Shown: one piece after another, positions 1 through 13,640 of the stretch | Position numbering within the stretch: the first letter of the stretch is position 1 | Layout of the letters: every line of letters begins with the position of its first letter | Assembly (NCBI GenBank): GCA_943735955.1 | Contig: OX030959.1 | Coordinates: 5,675,241 to 5,739,240, forward strand | From: Piscicola geometra | Lineage: Eukaryota; Annelida; Clitellata; Hirudinida; Piscicolidae | Length of the DNA stretch: 64,000 nucleotides | Reading direction: 5' to 3' | Notes under the pieces: model-generated | The model's database searches: none | The model's input: the letters and a program-made list of their open reading frames with translations, nothing else | Told to the model about the DNA's origin: nothing | Position numbers and translations under genes: made by a program

Positions 1-1132
1 TAATTTTTGATTATTCTCGGTTTTGTATTCTTTATGCTACTAAAAAAATTTTAAATCATTCAATCAACCTAGATCTGAATCTGGAGACGTTAAATTTTCA
101 AAAATAATAATAATAGTTGCAATTTTGCAAGATTTATTTTTGCTTTTTATTCAAAGACGATTTCCTACTATTTAAGTAATACATATTCATGCAATGCAAA
201 TATTTTTTGGAAGAACTCTAATAAAAAAATATTGAATATAGTTTTACTTTCATCGAAATTTGACGTATTTTTCATGAAGTAATTAATTATGAATAGTCTA
301 AAAATTATTACCAAAATTAAAAATATATAAATTTTTACAGTTTTTAAAATTTGTTTAACAACTTATTAAACATTTTGTTTTTATTGAAAAATTTTTTTTT
401 AATTTCGATTTGGAATAAACGTCTTAGTATGCTTCTTTTTCAAAAAATTGCTTTGGCATGGATTATTTATTTTCAAGTAATCAAGTCTTTTTGAGTATTA
501 AATATATATTTCATAATTTCACTTTTTAGTATATAAATCACAATAAATCTCTATTTTGGTTGGAATAAAAATATATATTTCTCATCAGCTGGATCAAAAT
601 AAAATAAAATATCATCCTAAAAATGGGCTTTCAAGGTTTCTCATAGTTTCACTCAATCTCATAATAGTTTTCATGGCTGTTCACTGATTTTTCTATAAAC
701 TAAAAATCTGTCAAAAATTTAATATAGGAATAAAAGCTGCATTTAATAATATATTGAATTTCATACAAAAACTTCTACTAAAAGGAAATTTAAAAAAAAA
801 ATAATAATACTTCAACTAAATGGGAAAAAAAATTTTTAAGTACCAATACAATAAAAAATAATGTTATTTTTTAATGTAAAATCCTTTGAAGACCTTAGAT
901 ATAATTCATACTATAGTTAAATAGATTGAGTTCAACTCCTCTGACACAAACTGTTGGATTTGATGTTTCAGCTTGAAATTTTTTTCTCCATTTATTTAGG
1001 TCTTTATAGCTCTAATTTTAGTTTGTCAATGTGTATTATACGCCTTCTGACTTAAATTTAGACCCTGAGGATAGAATTTCAAAACTTTGTTTTAAGAGGT
1101 TTCAAAAAAAGATACATAGTACAAGCATGAGC
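1..1132. other. AT-rich non-coding DNA
   Basis: No gene, RNA or ordered repeat recognised. Confidence 0.6.
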
Positions 1133-1356
1133 CTTTGGTTAGCAGCAGCCATCTTGGCCGCCGCTTTTAACGGTTTATGATTTTGTTGAATAGTTTGTCT
1201 TCTGATCCAATAATTTTGTTTTTAAACTTCAAACATTAAATCATTATTTACTTATCGTAAGGATCTGAAGACATATCTGTTTAACAAATTTTTTTACGAG
1301 CGCTCTTGAATTTGAAGAAAGAGCGCTATAGAAATCTATTTGGTTGATTGAGTGAT
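1133..1356 (+). mobile_element. 3' remnant of a non-LTR retrotransposon (LINE)
   Basis: Bases 1262-1309 read DLKTYLFNKFFYERS and then stop. An LKTYLF-like end is typical of the reverse-transcriptase ORF of CR1/Jockey-like LINEs. It is followed within 20 bases by AGCGCTATAGAAAT (1322-1335) and a loose TTGATTGA tail, a 3' end of the kind seen on such elements. The left part begins near CTTTGGTTAGC (1133-1143) and contains GCCATCTTGG. The rest of the element is missing, as in a 5'-truncated insertion. The family assignment is inference from the C-terminal motif. Confidence 0.55.
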
Positions 1357-1579
1357 GAAGTGCTGCGTGAATTAAAATTTTGGAAACAGAAACTTTCTCA
1401 GTCTAACTAGAAACTATCAGATATTTAGAAACCAATTAATAGCATTGCTGGTCATCAATAAAAAATCTTCAGTCGCTGGCATCAGTGTTTATAATTATAA
1501 TTATAATCGATAGTTATAATTCATACCCGTAATAGTAATAAAGAATTTCATTGATATCTCAAACTTGATAAGTTAGAAG

Positions 1580-2929
1580 TATCTCCGCGCTTGGAGAACC
1601 CCACCTTCATACAAACATATACTCATATAATTTGACTGGCCCAGCGTTGATTAGTATGCATGCATTTGATTGGTCCACCAATTATAAAATGCACATACAC
1701 ACAAGCACACATCCATAACAATAATTAAAGACAAGTTTCCCATGTTTAAATAGCTGTACGGTAAAAATCGGTAATGCTAATGGTGAAAATAAAATACTTT
1801 AAATATTGCCAATGACTTTTAGTCCTCTGACCAATATTATGCCAAAACATTTTTATTGAACAGTTTCACATAATTTTTTTATATTTATAAAAATGTTTTA
1901 CTAGTAATATGGTGCAAAATATCTTATAAATTTAATATATTCTATTTTACCAATTATTAAGTATTTCACGTAAAAGATAGTGCATCAATTGTTTTTATTC
2001 TCGAAAACCATCCCACTCAGAAAATATGTTCTTTCCTTATTGAATAAGGCTTATTCATTCTCACTCATTCACCAACAACAAAATGTAAAGGGCTAGAAGA
2101 GATTTGAGCTGAAGAAAACCAAACACATCCCATGTGCACACGCAGTCAAGAGAATGAAGCAGCCTATGGTCTGTTGGGTTTTGAAGTAATTTGCCCACTA
2201 ACAGTGAAATAGGTCTTTTTTTCAACATTATGACACTGTTTTAAAAAATTTTCAAACCCATTATTAACCTAATTTAACGACCTAATATGTATCATGGTAG
2301 CTGACATTGATAAAAAGAAGATTTAAAATATAACATGTCAGGACTATCCAAGAAGAAATATTCTGACTGCTGATAGGCAAAAGAAAATACTTTAAAATTA
2401 TGAAACATTTACCCACATATTATTAGTAAAACATTCTGATGACTTTTAGTCTTCTGACCAATATTATGCCAACATTTTTTTAGTGAACAATTTCACATAA
2501 TATTTTTACCTTTTTAACATATCGAGTTTAATAAAGTGGTAAAAACTTAATTTTTAAACGACTGTGAACAGATTTGAATTTGTTGAAGCCTCAAAGGATA
2601 TGCTGTAAATTAGAGTAATAAATCATTTCGATGGAATTTTTTCGACTTGGATTGTTTCCATCTTTTTCATTTATGTTACAATAATATTCTAGAAGTAAAT
2701 AAGCCATAATTATTGTTTATTTTACAATTATCTCGTATCAAATAGTTGCCAACAAAATAAATAGCCACCTTAATTTATCATTATTTTCATGTTAATCTTA
2801 AAGCTGCGTAATAAATGTTTTAGTGACTAATCAAAGTCATGCATATATTAACGCTTGGTCACTCAAACTACTTATAAATGTATGAGTATATGTTTGTATG
2901 AAGGCGGGGGTCTCCAAGCGCGGAGATCC
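1580..2929. mobile_element. Inverted-repeat element (decayed DNA transposon or foldback element)
   Basis: The ends at 1580-1675 and 2824-2929 are imperfect inverted repeats of about 100 bases. Within them, 1581-1597 and 2911-2927 match perfectly over 17 bases, and 1604-1627 and 2881-2904 match perfectly over 24 bases. The tips themselves can fold (TCTCC...GGAGA). Inside are two direct copies of a roughly 70-base segment (1811-1880 and 2439-2510) containing GACTTTTAGTC and CCAATATTATGCC. No transposase ORF remains and no clear target-site duplication was seen, so it is either non-autonomous or old. Confidence 0.6.
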
Positions 2930-3175
2930 AAAGTATCCAAGGGTTTCCAAATAGGCGAGCTAACGCCGGTAAACTGACACTTTCAGTCTTGGTAAGATTC
3001 ACTAAAAACAAAATTTTTTGCTTTTATTCTTAATCGATTTGACTATTTCAATATTCTTTTCGCCGTACCGTCTGATACCTGACTGTATAAGAAACCTGCT
3101 AGAATCAACACTAGAAATCTATGTAGAAGAAATTATTCAATTGAAATGTATTGTCCTGGGTTATAATGGCGTGGT

Positions 3176-3366
3176 TGTATAATATTGTAGTATAGTGTAA
3201 TTCATGGAATTGTATTGTATTTTAGTGTAGTTCATAGATTTTTACTGTATTTTAGTGGTTTTTATTGTATTGTTTTATAGTGTATTTTGTTGTATTATAT
3301 TGTATTGCATTGTATTTTATTGTTTAAATTTTGTTTTGTTTTGTTTTGTTTTGTATTTTATTGTTT
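3176..3366. repeat. TGTAT-rich minisatellite with (TTTTG)n end
   Basis: Many degenerate copies of TGTATTTTAG/TTGTATTG-like units, strikingly poor in C on the plus strand, ending in about five TTTTG units (roughly 3328-3353). Confidence 0.7.
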
Positions 3367-6029
3367 TTTAATGTATAGTATTTTAATTTCGGTTATAAAT
3401 AAATCATTTATTCCATAAAAACCAGTAAATCCACAAGCATAAATATTATTTACTGAAAGAAATAAATGAAAAAATTACATTTGCATAATCAATCATTCTT
3501 ATTTAAAATTTAAAATTTTAACTTTCATGTGAATCTTCAAACTTTTTTAATATAAAAGTATTTGATAATAGAACATATGAAAATAGTGTTAAAAGTAAAA
3601 ATATATAAATGTTTACAAACATTTGAATATTGAGTGTAAGTTACTTTTAAAATGGCATTTGACCCTAAATTCATAAGTGGATATGAAATACCTAACATTC
3701 ACAATTATGTAAAAAATTTTCATACTTGAGTAAATAAGCACACATTTTTTTAAACATAAGAACACTCAAAAGTCTTTTCAGCTTTTGATTTTACTATTGA
3801 CCAGTCTAGCGCACCCGGTTTTGTACATGAGTGTACAATTTGTATACTTAGCTTTCAATATAAGTATGAACACGATATCTTGATTAAAATCATTCAAGAA
3901 ATAATGAAATTATTGTACAAACTGTAAATTTTTTTTATTAGAATTCTTCGAACAATGAATAAATAAAGAATTCAAAAAGATATATAAAAATATTAGTTTG
4001 AAATGAACAAATTAAATAACTACAATATGAGCTTGGAGCTTCATTGTTAGCTACTTAGTAAAAGTGTAAAAACCTTGAAATAAATATATGTGGTTTTGAA
4101 TGCTACTGAGAATAAATTATGTTAAACTAGCTTAACTTTGTTTTCTCTTCTGACATGTACAATACCAAATTTATATTTCAGTAAGATTTGTTAAAATACA
4201 GTATTTTAAATTTCTTTTCAATATTTATTTTTTGGTATAATAGATTAAAATAAATTATTCTTTTCATTTTGAAATTCGAAAGGTATAAAATCTACTACTA
4301 ATCCAATAACCAAAAACCTGTCGTCTCGCATCTTAATTAAATTTTATCATTTTTGTTTCTACCATGATTTCGAAAATTAGATAAAAAATTTTGTTTTCAA
4401 CTGACTCAATTTTTTTTATAGTTTCATATTCATAAAATGTGTTTACCTTTGTGAAGGTAAATATCGATTTGAAATACATTAGAGATGAAAATTTCTTAAT
4501 CTATAAATGATTACATTCATGACAGTTTTATGCTACTCTTTTAAAACTTTGTATTATAGTTGAATATTAATTATTTTTAAACTTAAGTTTCAAAATTAGT
4601 AAGCACTTAAACAATGGAACATAATGAGGAAGAAATTTTATAAACAACAATTTGAGATTCATTCAGAATATTGAAAATTATAAAATTTAGATTCAAAGAA
4701 GTCAAATACGACAAATTAGCCATTTTAAAACAGTATTTTTTGATTTGAGAATATAATACTTTCATTGAAATTGTATCTTTTATTTTTTGTGCTGCATCTT
4801 AGTTATAAATTAAAATATTTATTTATTTATTAAGTACTACTTTTTTTTTCAATTTTGAAATACTTGATTAATATGAAGTGAATGATATCCGGGTTATAGA
4901 TTTGTTTTACGAAGCTCGTATTAATTGAATCAAAAATTTACAATAAATAAATTGATACAGCTTGTATAAAAAACTTAAAAAACTTTTCAATTTGTTATCA
5001 ATTTTTTCTAATTCAAGACTTTTCTACATTTTCATGTTGAAAAGTTTAAAATGTTTTTTCTCTCAAATTTCCCTGATTTTTTTTTTACTTTTAAAAGAAA
5101 CATATCACTATTAGGAATGTTTGTTTAGAAACCATTGTATACGATTGAATTAGCATTTTTAATTGATGTAAAAAAAAGATTTCATTTGTTTTATATGTTA
5201 CATCTAAAAAAAGTTATAGGTAGAAATAAAATATATAATGAAACAACAAAGAAAATCATTTACGTTACACAAATCTCTTTAGCTCAAGAGGTATATCTTG
5301 GAAAAGATTTATGATATTTAAAAAGGCTATAATTTTTTTTTTTCAGTAAATTTATTTTTAGTTTAAAGATTTGTTAATCTCGTCATTTTTATCTTAAATT
5401 TAAAAAACTGTAATTTTAAAAATCTGTAAAAAAAAGTAACAAGAAACATAATTATTTTTTATTGTTATGATAAATTGTGTAAGAATGCTTTTTAAAATTT
5501 AAAATTCAAATAATTATTTATTAATTCGAAAATATTTTTGAAAAAGCAAATTCGACTCTTCATGAAAACAAGAATTTTGGAATTCTTTTCTGTTTATCAC
5601 TTCATTTTTATCTTTTTATGTAAGTAAAAATTTTGAATTATCCTTAATAAAAACATTCGGCAAAAATATACAATAAAAACCTTTAATTTTGAAGATACGA
5701 CGAATATTGGTTAGTTATAAAAATTTGTGAAAAATTCCATATGAAATGAACAAGGGAATCTGTTTAGTCTAGATCTCTAATATAATATAACATATATAAT
5801 ATTATGTTATATTATAGTGCAAGAAATGTGTAATAAAATTAGTGTATTTGTGATTTAATAATTTCGAAAAAATTCGTGTTTGTAATTTAGATCATCGATT
5901 GAATAGTTCACGAGTTGACAACACCAGTAGATGAATACAATGTTTCAATTTTTGCACATTCTAGTTTCTTGGAAAAAAATTAGGCACTACCGTAACGTAA
6001 GCTTCATAAACCTATAACTTTGTTTGGTT
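3367..6029. other. AT-rich non-coding DNA
   Basis: No coding region seen. Apart from the AT palindrome at 5781-5816, nothing is recognisable. Confidence 0.6.
5781..5816. repeat. Perfect AT palindrome (14-base arms)
   Basis: Arms 5781-5794 and 5803-5816 are exact reverse complements (TATAATATAACATA and its complement) around an 8-base loop. Function unknown; it could simply be a cruciform-prone AT repeat. Confidence 0.7.
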
Positions 6030-6455
6030 CTTTGGTTAGCGACTGTCATTTTAGTCTGTCAAAGAATGGCTGAATCAAACCAAGATGGCTGCAGGGAACA
6101 AGTGAGCAACGATAAAAAAGAGAAAACTTTCCATAACAAAAACAGTTCCAGTGTTCTGCTTCCCCTCCTGTCGCAGCCTCAATACCAGTACCAAGATTGA
6201 AAAATTATTTTTTGTGTGTATGTTTTGTGTGTATGAAGATAATGTGTTGATGATTATGCTGTATTGTGAGGACGATTGAATTTTTTAATAGTAAAGACAA
6301 TGAGGATCATGGTGATGTGCGTGAGGTTTGATTATTAAGGTTGAATGTGTGTTTTTTTAAATTGATAAATATAAATGTATTGAAAGAATATGAAATCGGT
6401 TTTGAAATAAACAAAGCGCTATAGAAATAGTTGTGATTGATTGATTGATTATCTA
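6030..6455 (+). mobile_element. Second retrotransposon-tail copy ending in (GATT)n
   Basis: Shares CTTTGGTTAGC at its left (6030-6040) and AGCGCTATAGAAAT at its right (6415-6428) with the copy at 1133-1356, and ends in a GATT microsatellite (about 6434-6450), a typical 3' tail. The body is GC-richer than its flanks. The LKTYLF coding end is not visible here, so this is a diverged relative or a 3' UTR fragment. CCAAGATGGCTGC at 6080-6092 is the exact reverse complement of 1145-1157. Confidence 0.45.
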
Positions 6456-9400
6456 AAAAGAAAACGAAATAGATGGTTAATTTTTTAGCTAATCAATTTA
6501 TTAGATATTCGTTTTCAGAATAATATTTTGTAATTTAACTTCAAAAACGAATAACTAGCGAGTATGTTAGCTTAGATGGAAAAGTCGCTTGTTTAAATCT
6601 ATGTTGAGACTTCTGTGAGACATCGATGCGTTGTTTCAAGACGTATGTATTGAGAGATGAACTGTATGGTGACTCATTTCACACCAATCCCAAGAAGATA
6701 TAGAAAAATGATGAAGAAGCTGATTTTTTTAGCAATGATAATATGATGGTGATGAGAATGCTACAATAAGAATCATAGTTTTATGGTGGTAGTAATAGTG
6801 TTGTGATGATAAAATAATGTATTGCTATAATACATCATCACCATGTTTAAAACAATGTTTATGTTGCAATGACGATAATGTAGATTTTAGTGAAAAAAGA
6901 TAAATTTATGATAATATTTCATTTAATATTGAACATACTAGTGAAAGTCGTGGATTATCCAATAGACAGTTCATAAGAAACACCGAAGCTTTAATTTCGT
7001 TTGTCTTTGCAATCGTATAAAAAATTCATGAGCTTCTAGAACTGAATCACTCCATTTATCGAATGGATAAAAAGTCTGCTGAAAGCTTCAGACCAAACAT
7101 TGTTTTGTGATTTTTGAAAATTTTTTACAGATATACTCCATCCAAATCTATAAAAAAGTGTAGAAAAAAATTTTGATCTTGATGTGCAATAAGAGTAATT
7201 GAATATGAGTAGTTGATTTTCTAGTTGAACATGATTTACCAGCAAGTATGAAAGAATTTTTCAAAACTGAATGTTTTCAATATTAACAGAAAAAAAGGTA
7301 GCATTCCACAAATCATTCACAAATTATACATGTAATCGAAATATCATCTTATTTACTTTGACTACAAATGATATATTATTCAAATCAGTGAAGTATTCCC
7401 ATAAATCTTTTGAATCTCTATGCCTTAAATAAAGTTAAGTTAATGTAAAAACTTGAATTGATATTACCCGTTCATGTGCTATATATAACTGTTTTGCTTA
7501 AAGACAATATTTTCTGGTTTACTGAAAGAAAATGTTAGAATCTTAAAAGTTTAAACTAAATTCGATTTTCCTTTAATGTGCTATTTAAAATTATGAAAGA
7601 CCTAAAAAATATTACCGACTTCATTCGACCAATACAAAACTAAAAGTTTTTTTTTAAATTTTGCCTTTCAAAAACTTCTCACTTGAATTTTAAAATTTAA
7701 ATTTAAAAAATTTCTTGTGTAAGTTATTAATTTTTTATTTCTCATTTGTAAAAGTTTTTTTGTGCTTTAGAATTCCAAGTTTGAATAATTGACCTTAACG
7801 ATATTTAACTATTTATATTTTAGGGATTTATAATTTATTATAAGATTTGAAACAACAATTGTGACAACTGGTTTTAACTTCTATTTAATAGATCTTTTTC
7901 TGAATAGGTAGTTTTTGAAACTATCTTGTTCAATGAAATGAAATGATATTGTATCGCTAGCTTTCGATTGTTTTATTTTTAAATACACAAGTGTTTTCTA
8001 ACGAATATAAAAAAAGTATTATGAAAATTCAACCTAGTTTTCAAAATATTTTTTTTATGAACTAAAAAAGACTTGAAAAATTATAAATATGTTTAATATA
8101 TAATTAATTTTATTTAAAAGTTGTTTATGTTTTTTAAATTATTTTTCAAAGTAATCATTTCTCATATGGATTAAAAAGTTTAAATAAAAATAGGTTTTAT
8201 TTTAAGTATAAACAAAAATTTCTTCTAATTTATTCATGAAATTTAATAATTAGGATATTCACTATTAAACCCTCAGAATTCCAAAGTAAATTTTAAATGT
8301 AAAAATTAATTTAAAATTGTAGACAAATCGAAATTTTTCAAAAATGATATTAACAACAAACTCATTCTATTTATTTTTATTTCAGATTTTGCAAATTTTA
8401 TTTGAAATTATTATATTCTGTTTAAATTCATTATTCAATTATGAATTAAAACTAAGAAATTGAAATCCATAAATAACCTTTCCCTAATTTTCAAAACTAT
8501 TGAAAAAAAAATTTTATAGTTAAGGACCAAGAAACGAATAAATATTATGAAAAGAATAAAAAAATTAGAACTCTTTTATCATTTTTTTGAAGTAAGAAAT
8601 GCAAACAAAACAAAAGAAAATTTCCAACAATATCAATTTTAAAATCATTATTAAAATTTTGCTTAAAAAGTAATTCTTACATTGTTAAATAATTTAATTA
8701 ATCAAAAATCACTATCTAAAACTATAAAGCAAAAAAAAAACGTTCACAACTAAAAGTGCACAGAAAGAAGCTGAATTTGACTGATTTATACCTCGTAGTT
8801 TTCTTTTGTCGTGCTCAAAGTATATAAAAACAACAACAATAAATATAAATTAAACGAACAAATTAATCTTTTAATTAAATATTATTTGATTTTTTTTATG
8901 GTATTATGATTTTTTTTGGTGAATGGAAAAAGTAAATTTTTTTCAATTTTTTGTAAGTTGATTTATTTTTATTTTCTTTTTACTAGTTTATATTTAAAAC
9001 TACAATTAATAATTAAATGTAACGTTTTATAAAACCAAGTTTTATAAAAAACTGTTCTTTCTGTAAATTCAAATTTAAGAAATTAGATGTTTGAAATGTT
9101 TATAAAAATAATGAATTTTTCTGTTTGAAATTTATAATATTACCTATTTTCATTGACTATTTATTTTTTTCAAATCATTTTTTTCCCTTGATTTGAATTC
9201 TCAGAGGAACCTCCCATACATAAGGCCTCTACGTGTCTTGTATGTTGTTATGCTACAATGAGTTAAGAGGGTGCAGAAAGATGTAGTTTTGTGGCTAATA
9301 ATTCTAAACCTTTTTCAAGATTTTAAAATCACACATTTTCCTAAAAATATGTGTAATTAAATTAATAAAAATATATTTCACTCTAAACTTTAAAATAAAA

Positions 9401-12125
9401 TAGGCTACAATCGCTGATCGTAAAAAAATATTATAATCCAGACTATAAATTGAAGAACGTGATGAAAACTTTTAATACATTTTTTATCATTAAATAACTT
9501 TTCAATTTTATCAATTAAAATTTTTAATACCTCGTACATATTTATCCATGTTCTGTTCCTATAATATTATTTTCACATTATCATGTCTACCCTATTAAAC
9601 ATTCTAACAATGACTATCCTTAAGTCTTACATGTAGTTTCTTCATTTATCACTATAAACAAAATTTATAAAATGTATTTCAGAAGAACATAATTATTGCT
9701 GTTCTTTCTAATTATTTCTTCATTTAATTTATTTTTGTATCGCTCTTTATAATTCAAATGCACTCTTACAACAATCATTTTGAAATTTACAAAAAAACAA
9801 TTCAAAAATCATTTACAGGTGAAATTTTAAAAAATTGAACGTTTTACTAAAGTAAAAAACCGAAAAACTAAAAGATATATACAAAGACTAAGAAAGATTT
9901 ATGAAGAATAATTTCTCGCAGAACACGGTGACTTTAATTAAAAGACTGAAACACCTTGCATCCATAAGCCTACCTTACATAAAATTCCACGTTCATACAA
10001 AACGTGGGACAAAAGAAAAGGCTCTTAAGAACACAAATCCAGAACGATAAATAGAAAAAAAGAAATAAAACAGCCTACACAATAAGATCGCCTATAAACA
10101 TCTGGAATCAACAAGCGCACGAATTTGCGTAAATAACCACACAATCAGGCATAAAGACATTTTACAAATGTTTATTCAATAGAACCTCACAACGCAAATC
10201 CTACTTTGAGCTCCGTTTATGTCTCATACTATTGTCCTTCATTCTGGTGTCATCGAAATATTTATGCAATTTGTAAAATTCGGCATTTTTCAACTATAAA
10301 TAATCACTTCTGATTGTTAATGAGCGTTTTTCGTATATATGGGGCTAAGATTTTTATAACCCTACTTTTATCTCTTTCAAACTTCTTCCTATAAGTTTTA
10401 AACAAATTGTTTAAATGTTTTAAATATATGTTTTTTGGCTATCACATCATTTTTGTAAAGTTTGTCTTTAAAAAAAACTATTTAGAAGCTAAAAAACTAA
10501 CATTTTCTAATCGTAAAAAAGTGTACTAAATCTACTAGTTAGTTGGGAAAACAAATTGAACTAAATGGTGACAGTCTTATGTTAATATTAAAGAAAAATC
10601 TAAAATTTACACAATTTAGTATATTGTAAAGCGAAATCTTAGGAAAGCGAATATATTCAGCTACATGCGATAAATCAAAAAAATATTACTTTGGTACGCC
10701 CATATTTCATGGTTACTATTATACAAGTCATAAACGGATGTATATGATTTTTTTATTTATGAAACAAAATAATGAAACAAGTTGTTTTGTATAAATACTA
10801 TTTAAATCATAATTTTAAATCCATATTCAGAAAAAAGTCTTTTCAAATTTTTTATTATAAAAACTGCAAAAAGTAAATAATGAAAAAAAACAAGGCATTA
10901 AAAAGTCAGAACAAAACAGAATATATGGCTCTGGTTCGTGTAAATCAGTTCATGCCACCGGGCCCTTGTTTGATATAAGACTGTGTTTTCATACTTACAA
11001 GGATTTGATCTTATACCTATTTCTGTTTCTTAGAAATAGTTTTGTTAAGGCACAAATATACAGTTTCATAGTTCATACAAAGCAGAAAATATAATAAACT
11101 ATAAAGTACAGGCAAATCTTGAAAAGAACTTCTCGAGAACAAATAAGATTAATAGTGTTAATATAAACTGGCCTTAAACGATAGAGTGTGATAAATGTTA
11201 CTCTTGCTGGAAAAATACAGTGGGCATTGTTTTAACAATACATTAAAACAGTCTAGATATAAGTTAATTAATAAAAATTATGTTATGGTATTTTAAAAGT
11301 TATACAAGAATTAAAAAACAACAGAATAAGACTGTATAAAGACATGATTTAAGGTAGCAGCTAGACTAGCTAATGTATGAGTCTCTGTTTTTGGAACTTG
11401 TTAATAAAGGGTAGAATTATGCAAAACCTTTTACGTCTTGAATGCAAATGTGTTATAAGAGTAAATTAATGCGTGAAACTAATAAAAAAATTTATTCTTT
11501 TAAATTTGCTTTAACATATAAGGTAGTTAAAAAATTAGAATAGACACAAAAAAAAAATTTCTATAGAAGTATGAATTCAAAACACAAACAAAAATTTATA
11601 GAATAAAATCCTTGTTCGAGCGAATAAATAACATAATCAAGTGTGGATACAATAATTAAGAAATATTAGAAAAACTCATGTTGCTTAGAAAAAAACATAG
11701 ATTTATTTCAGTATATAAGTTTCAAAAGAAAAAATGTTAAATTTTGTAAAAAAATTTATGAAGACCATGGAGAAAATAACTATTTTGTTAATCAAATTTT
11801 TTTGAAAATATTTTTAATATTTCTAAAATAGGTGAATGTAAACAACATTGCAAAAATATATTTACATTCGACAAAATTTATGTTGCAATCAATAGACTTA
11901 GGATGATTTGTTAGATACAGCATGTTATGTGTTTAGGTTTCGGTAAGTGTACCAGTTAAAGATTGCAGATTCTGAAATTACAATATAGGAAGTTAAAATA
12001 TATGATGCACAAAAAAAGTAAAAATTATAAAACATTGACAATGAAAATGAATTTAAAAATTAAATTATATAAAGAAATAACAGTATAAAGAAAATTAAAA
12101 TCGAATGAAAAAAGAAAAAATTAAG
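6456..12125. other. AT-rich non-coding DNA with islands near 9.2, 10 and 10.95 kb
   Basis: No gene. The stretch at about 9925-10330 is GC-richer and includes a short hairpin, CCACGTT (9987-9993) with AACGTGG (10001-10007), and several ATAAAC/ATAAAG words. A second small island lies at about 10925-10990 (CACCGGGCCC). Both are candidates for conserved non-coding elements only. Confidence 0.5.
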
Positions 12126-12420
12126 TTACATTAAAAAATTAAAATTTAATGAAAACTTACAATATAATGAATAAATACAAAATAGAGAATAATCACCATA
12201 GAATGGAAAATTATAATAAAATAAAATATAATGAAGAATCGAAGTAAAATAAAAAATTAAAATATTATGAAAATTTAAAATATTATGAAAAAGTGAATTA
12301 TAATGAAAAACTACAATAAATAAGAATGACAATGAAAAAGAATTATAATAAATAAAAAATGACAATAAATAAATAAATAACAATTTTTAAAATGTAGTAA
12401 TAATGAAAAAGTAGTAATAA
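12126..12420. repeat. A-rich degenerate minisatellite
   Basis: Repeated variants of AAAATTATAATGAAAA spaced about every 15-25 bases, with almost no C on the plus strand. The minus-strand 85-residue Phe/Tyr/Leu ORF here is a by-product of this composition. Confidence 0.6.
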
Positions 12421-13545
12421 TATTTTGAAAAAAATATGTACTATTTAAATTTGAAATTGTTGCTTCATTATTTATACTTTTAAACTAATTGAAAATTATT
12501 AGTCATATTGCTGTTGTCCATAAATATATAAAAGAACATTAATCAATAGGCATTCATTGAACTTAACAATTACACTAACATATTATAAATAAACTTTTGA
12601 AATTATTGTGATAAAAAAAATAATTAACTCTCTCTTTAAATAAATTTATGAGTTAGTTAAATTTGAAACTTTTTACAAGTTTTATAATTTTCTCTGCATT
12701 AGTTTGATTTAAAATATTTATTTTTATTCAAACCAAAAGAACTTTGAAAGGCATTTTCCTATCATAAAGATACAATTATATTAAAACATAATTACTTAAA
12801 TTATCAAAATGATTTATGATTTACGTCAGTAAGTTAAAAAAATATCGTTTTTATGAAAGAGGGCGCTGTTTTATAAGTATATTTGGGCGCCTCTGTCATG
12901 AAAATAATCGAAATAGGAAATTTGAGTTATGTATAAACAATTATGAAAAAAAAATAATTGAAATTTTTTTCGAACTTCTGTTGAATCATTCAATATTAAA
13001 GATGAAATAACTTCTATTAAATTTTTTTCTATTTTTTGTTTGAATAAAGATTTCATTAGGTTCATTTTTAAATATTAATTTTCACTAAATTAGAATCCTA
13101 ATTATATTTTTCTTTCATGTTTTTTTCCAATTCCGTTTTAAATGATGCAGTACCTATTTTTATCACAAAATTAGAAATTCAAATATATAAAACTTTTAGT
13201 TTAATTAATAAATTGATTCTTGTTCTCTCATAATGTTCACAATATATCTGTTAATTCTTTTTTAGAATTTGATATATTATTATTATTTTACTCGTAATAC
13301 TCAAAATTTAATTCCTTGTAAAAGTTGTAAAGAAATTTTACATATTTATAATATTATATTTAACATGAAATATTTCAACAAAAAAAAATTAATTATAATG
13401 TTTTTATACATAAATTACTAAATTTCATTTATCTATCTTCATTAAAGGTTTTTAATGCTATTTTTTGCCGATAATTAAAAATTCATCATTTTGTCAACTT
13501 TTTTGTTGCTATAAATTAACAATCAATTTTGAATATTTTTTTCTT

Positions 13546-13640
13546 GAGCCTCTCTCTAGAATGTATCTAATGAACAGAAGTCTTGTTGCATAGTTACAAT
13601 ACACCACAAGAGACAGCAAACAATATATCTAGCGAGGCTC
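13546..13640. other. Long imperfect hairpin
   Basis: GAGCCTC at 13546-13552 pairs with GAGGCTC at 13634-13640. Pairing continues inward, with bulges, through CTAGA and a TGTAT/ATATA segment (about 17 pairs), and a few more pairs are possible near GTCT/AGAC. The 95-base length suits a structured RNA or pre-miRNA, but the inner part has a large asymmetric loop, so this is only a candidate. It is GC-richer than its flanks. Confidence 0.25.

Noticed and set aside
6540..6650. tRNA-like A-box and B-box words (TTAGCTTAGATGG, GTTTAAATC)
   Set aside because: The boxes are too close together and no cloverleaf can be drawn; not a tRNA or a clear tRNA-derived SINE.
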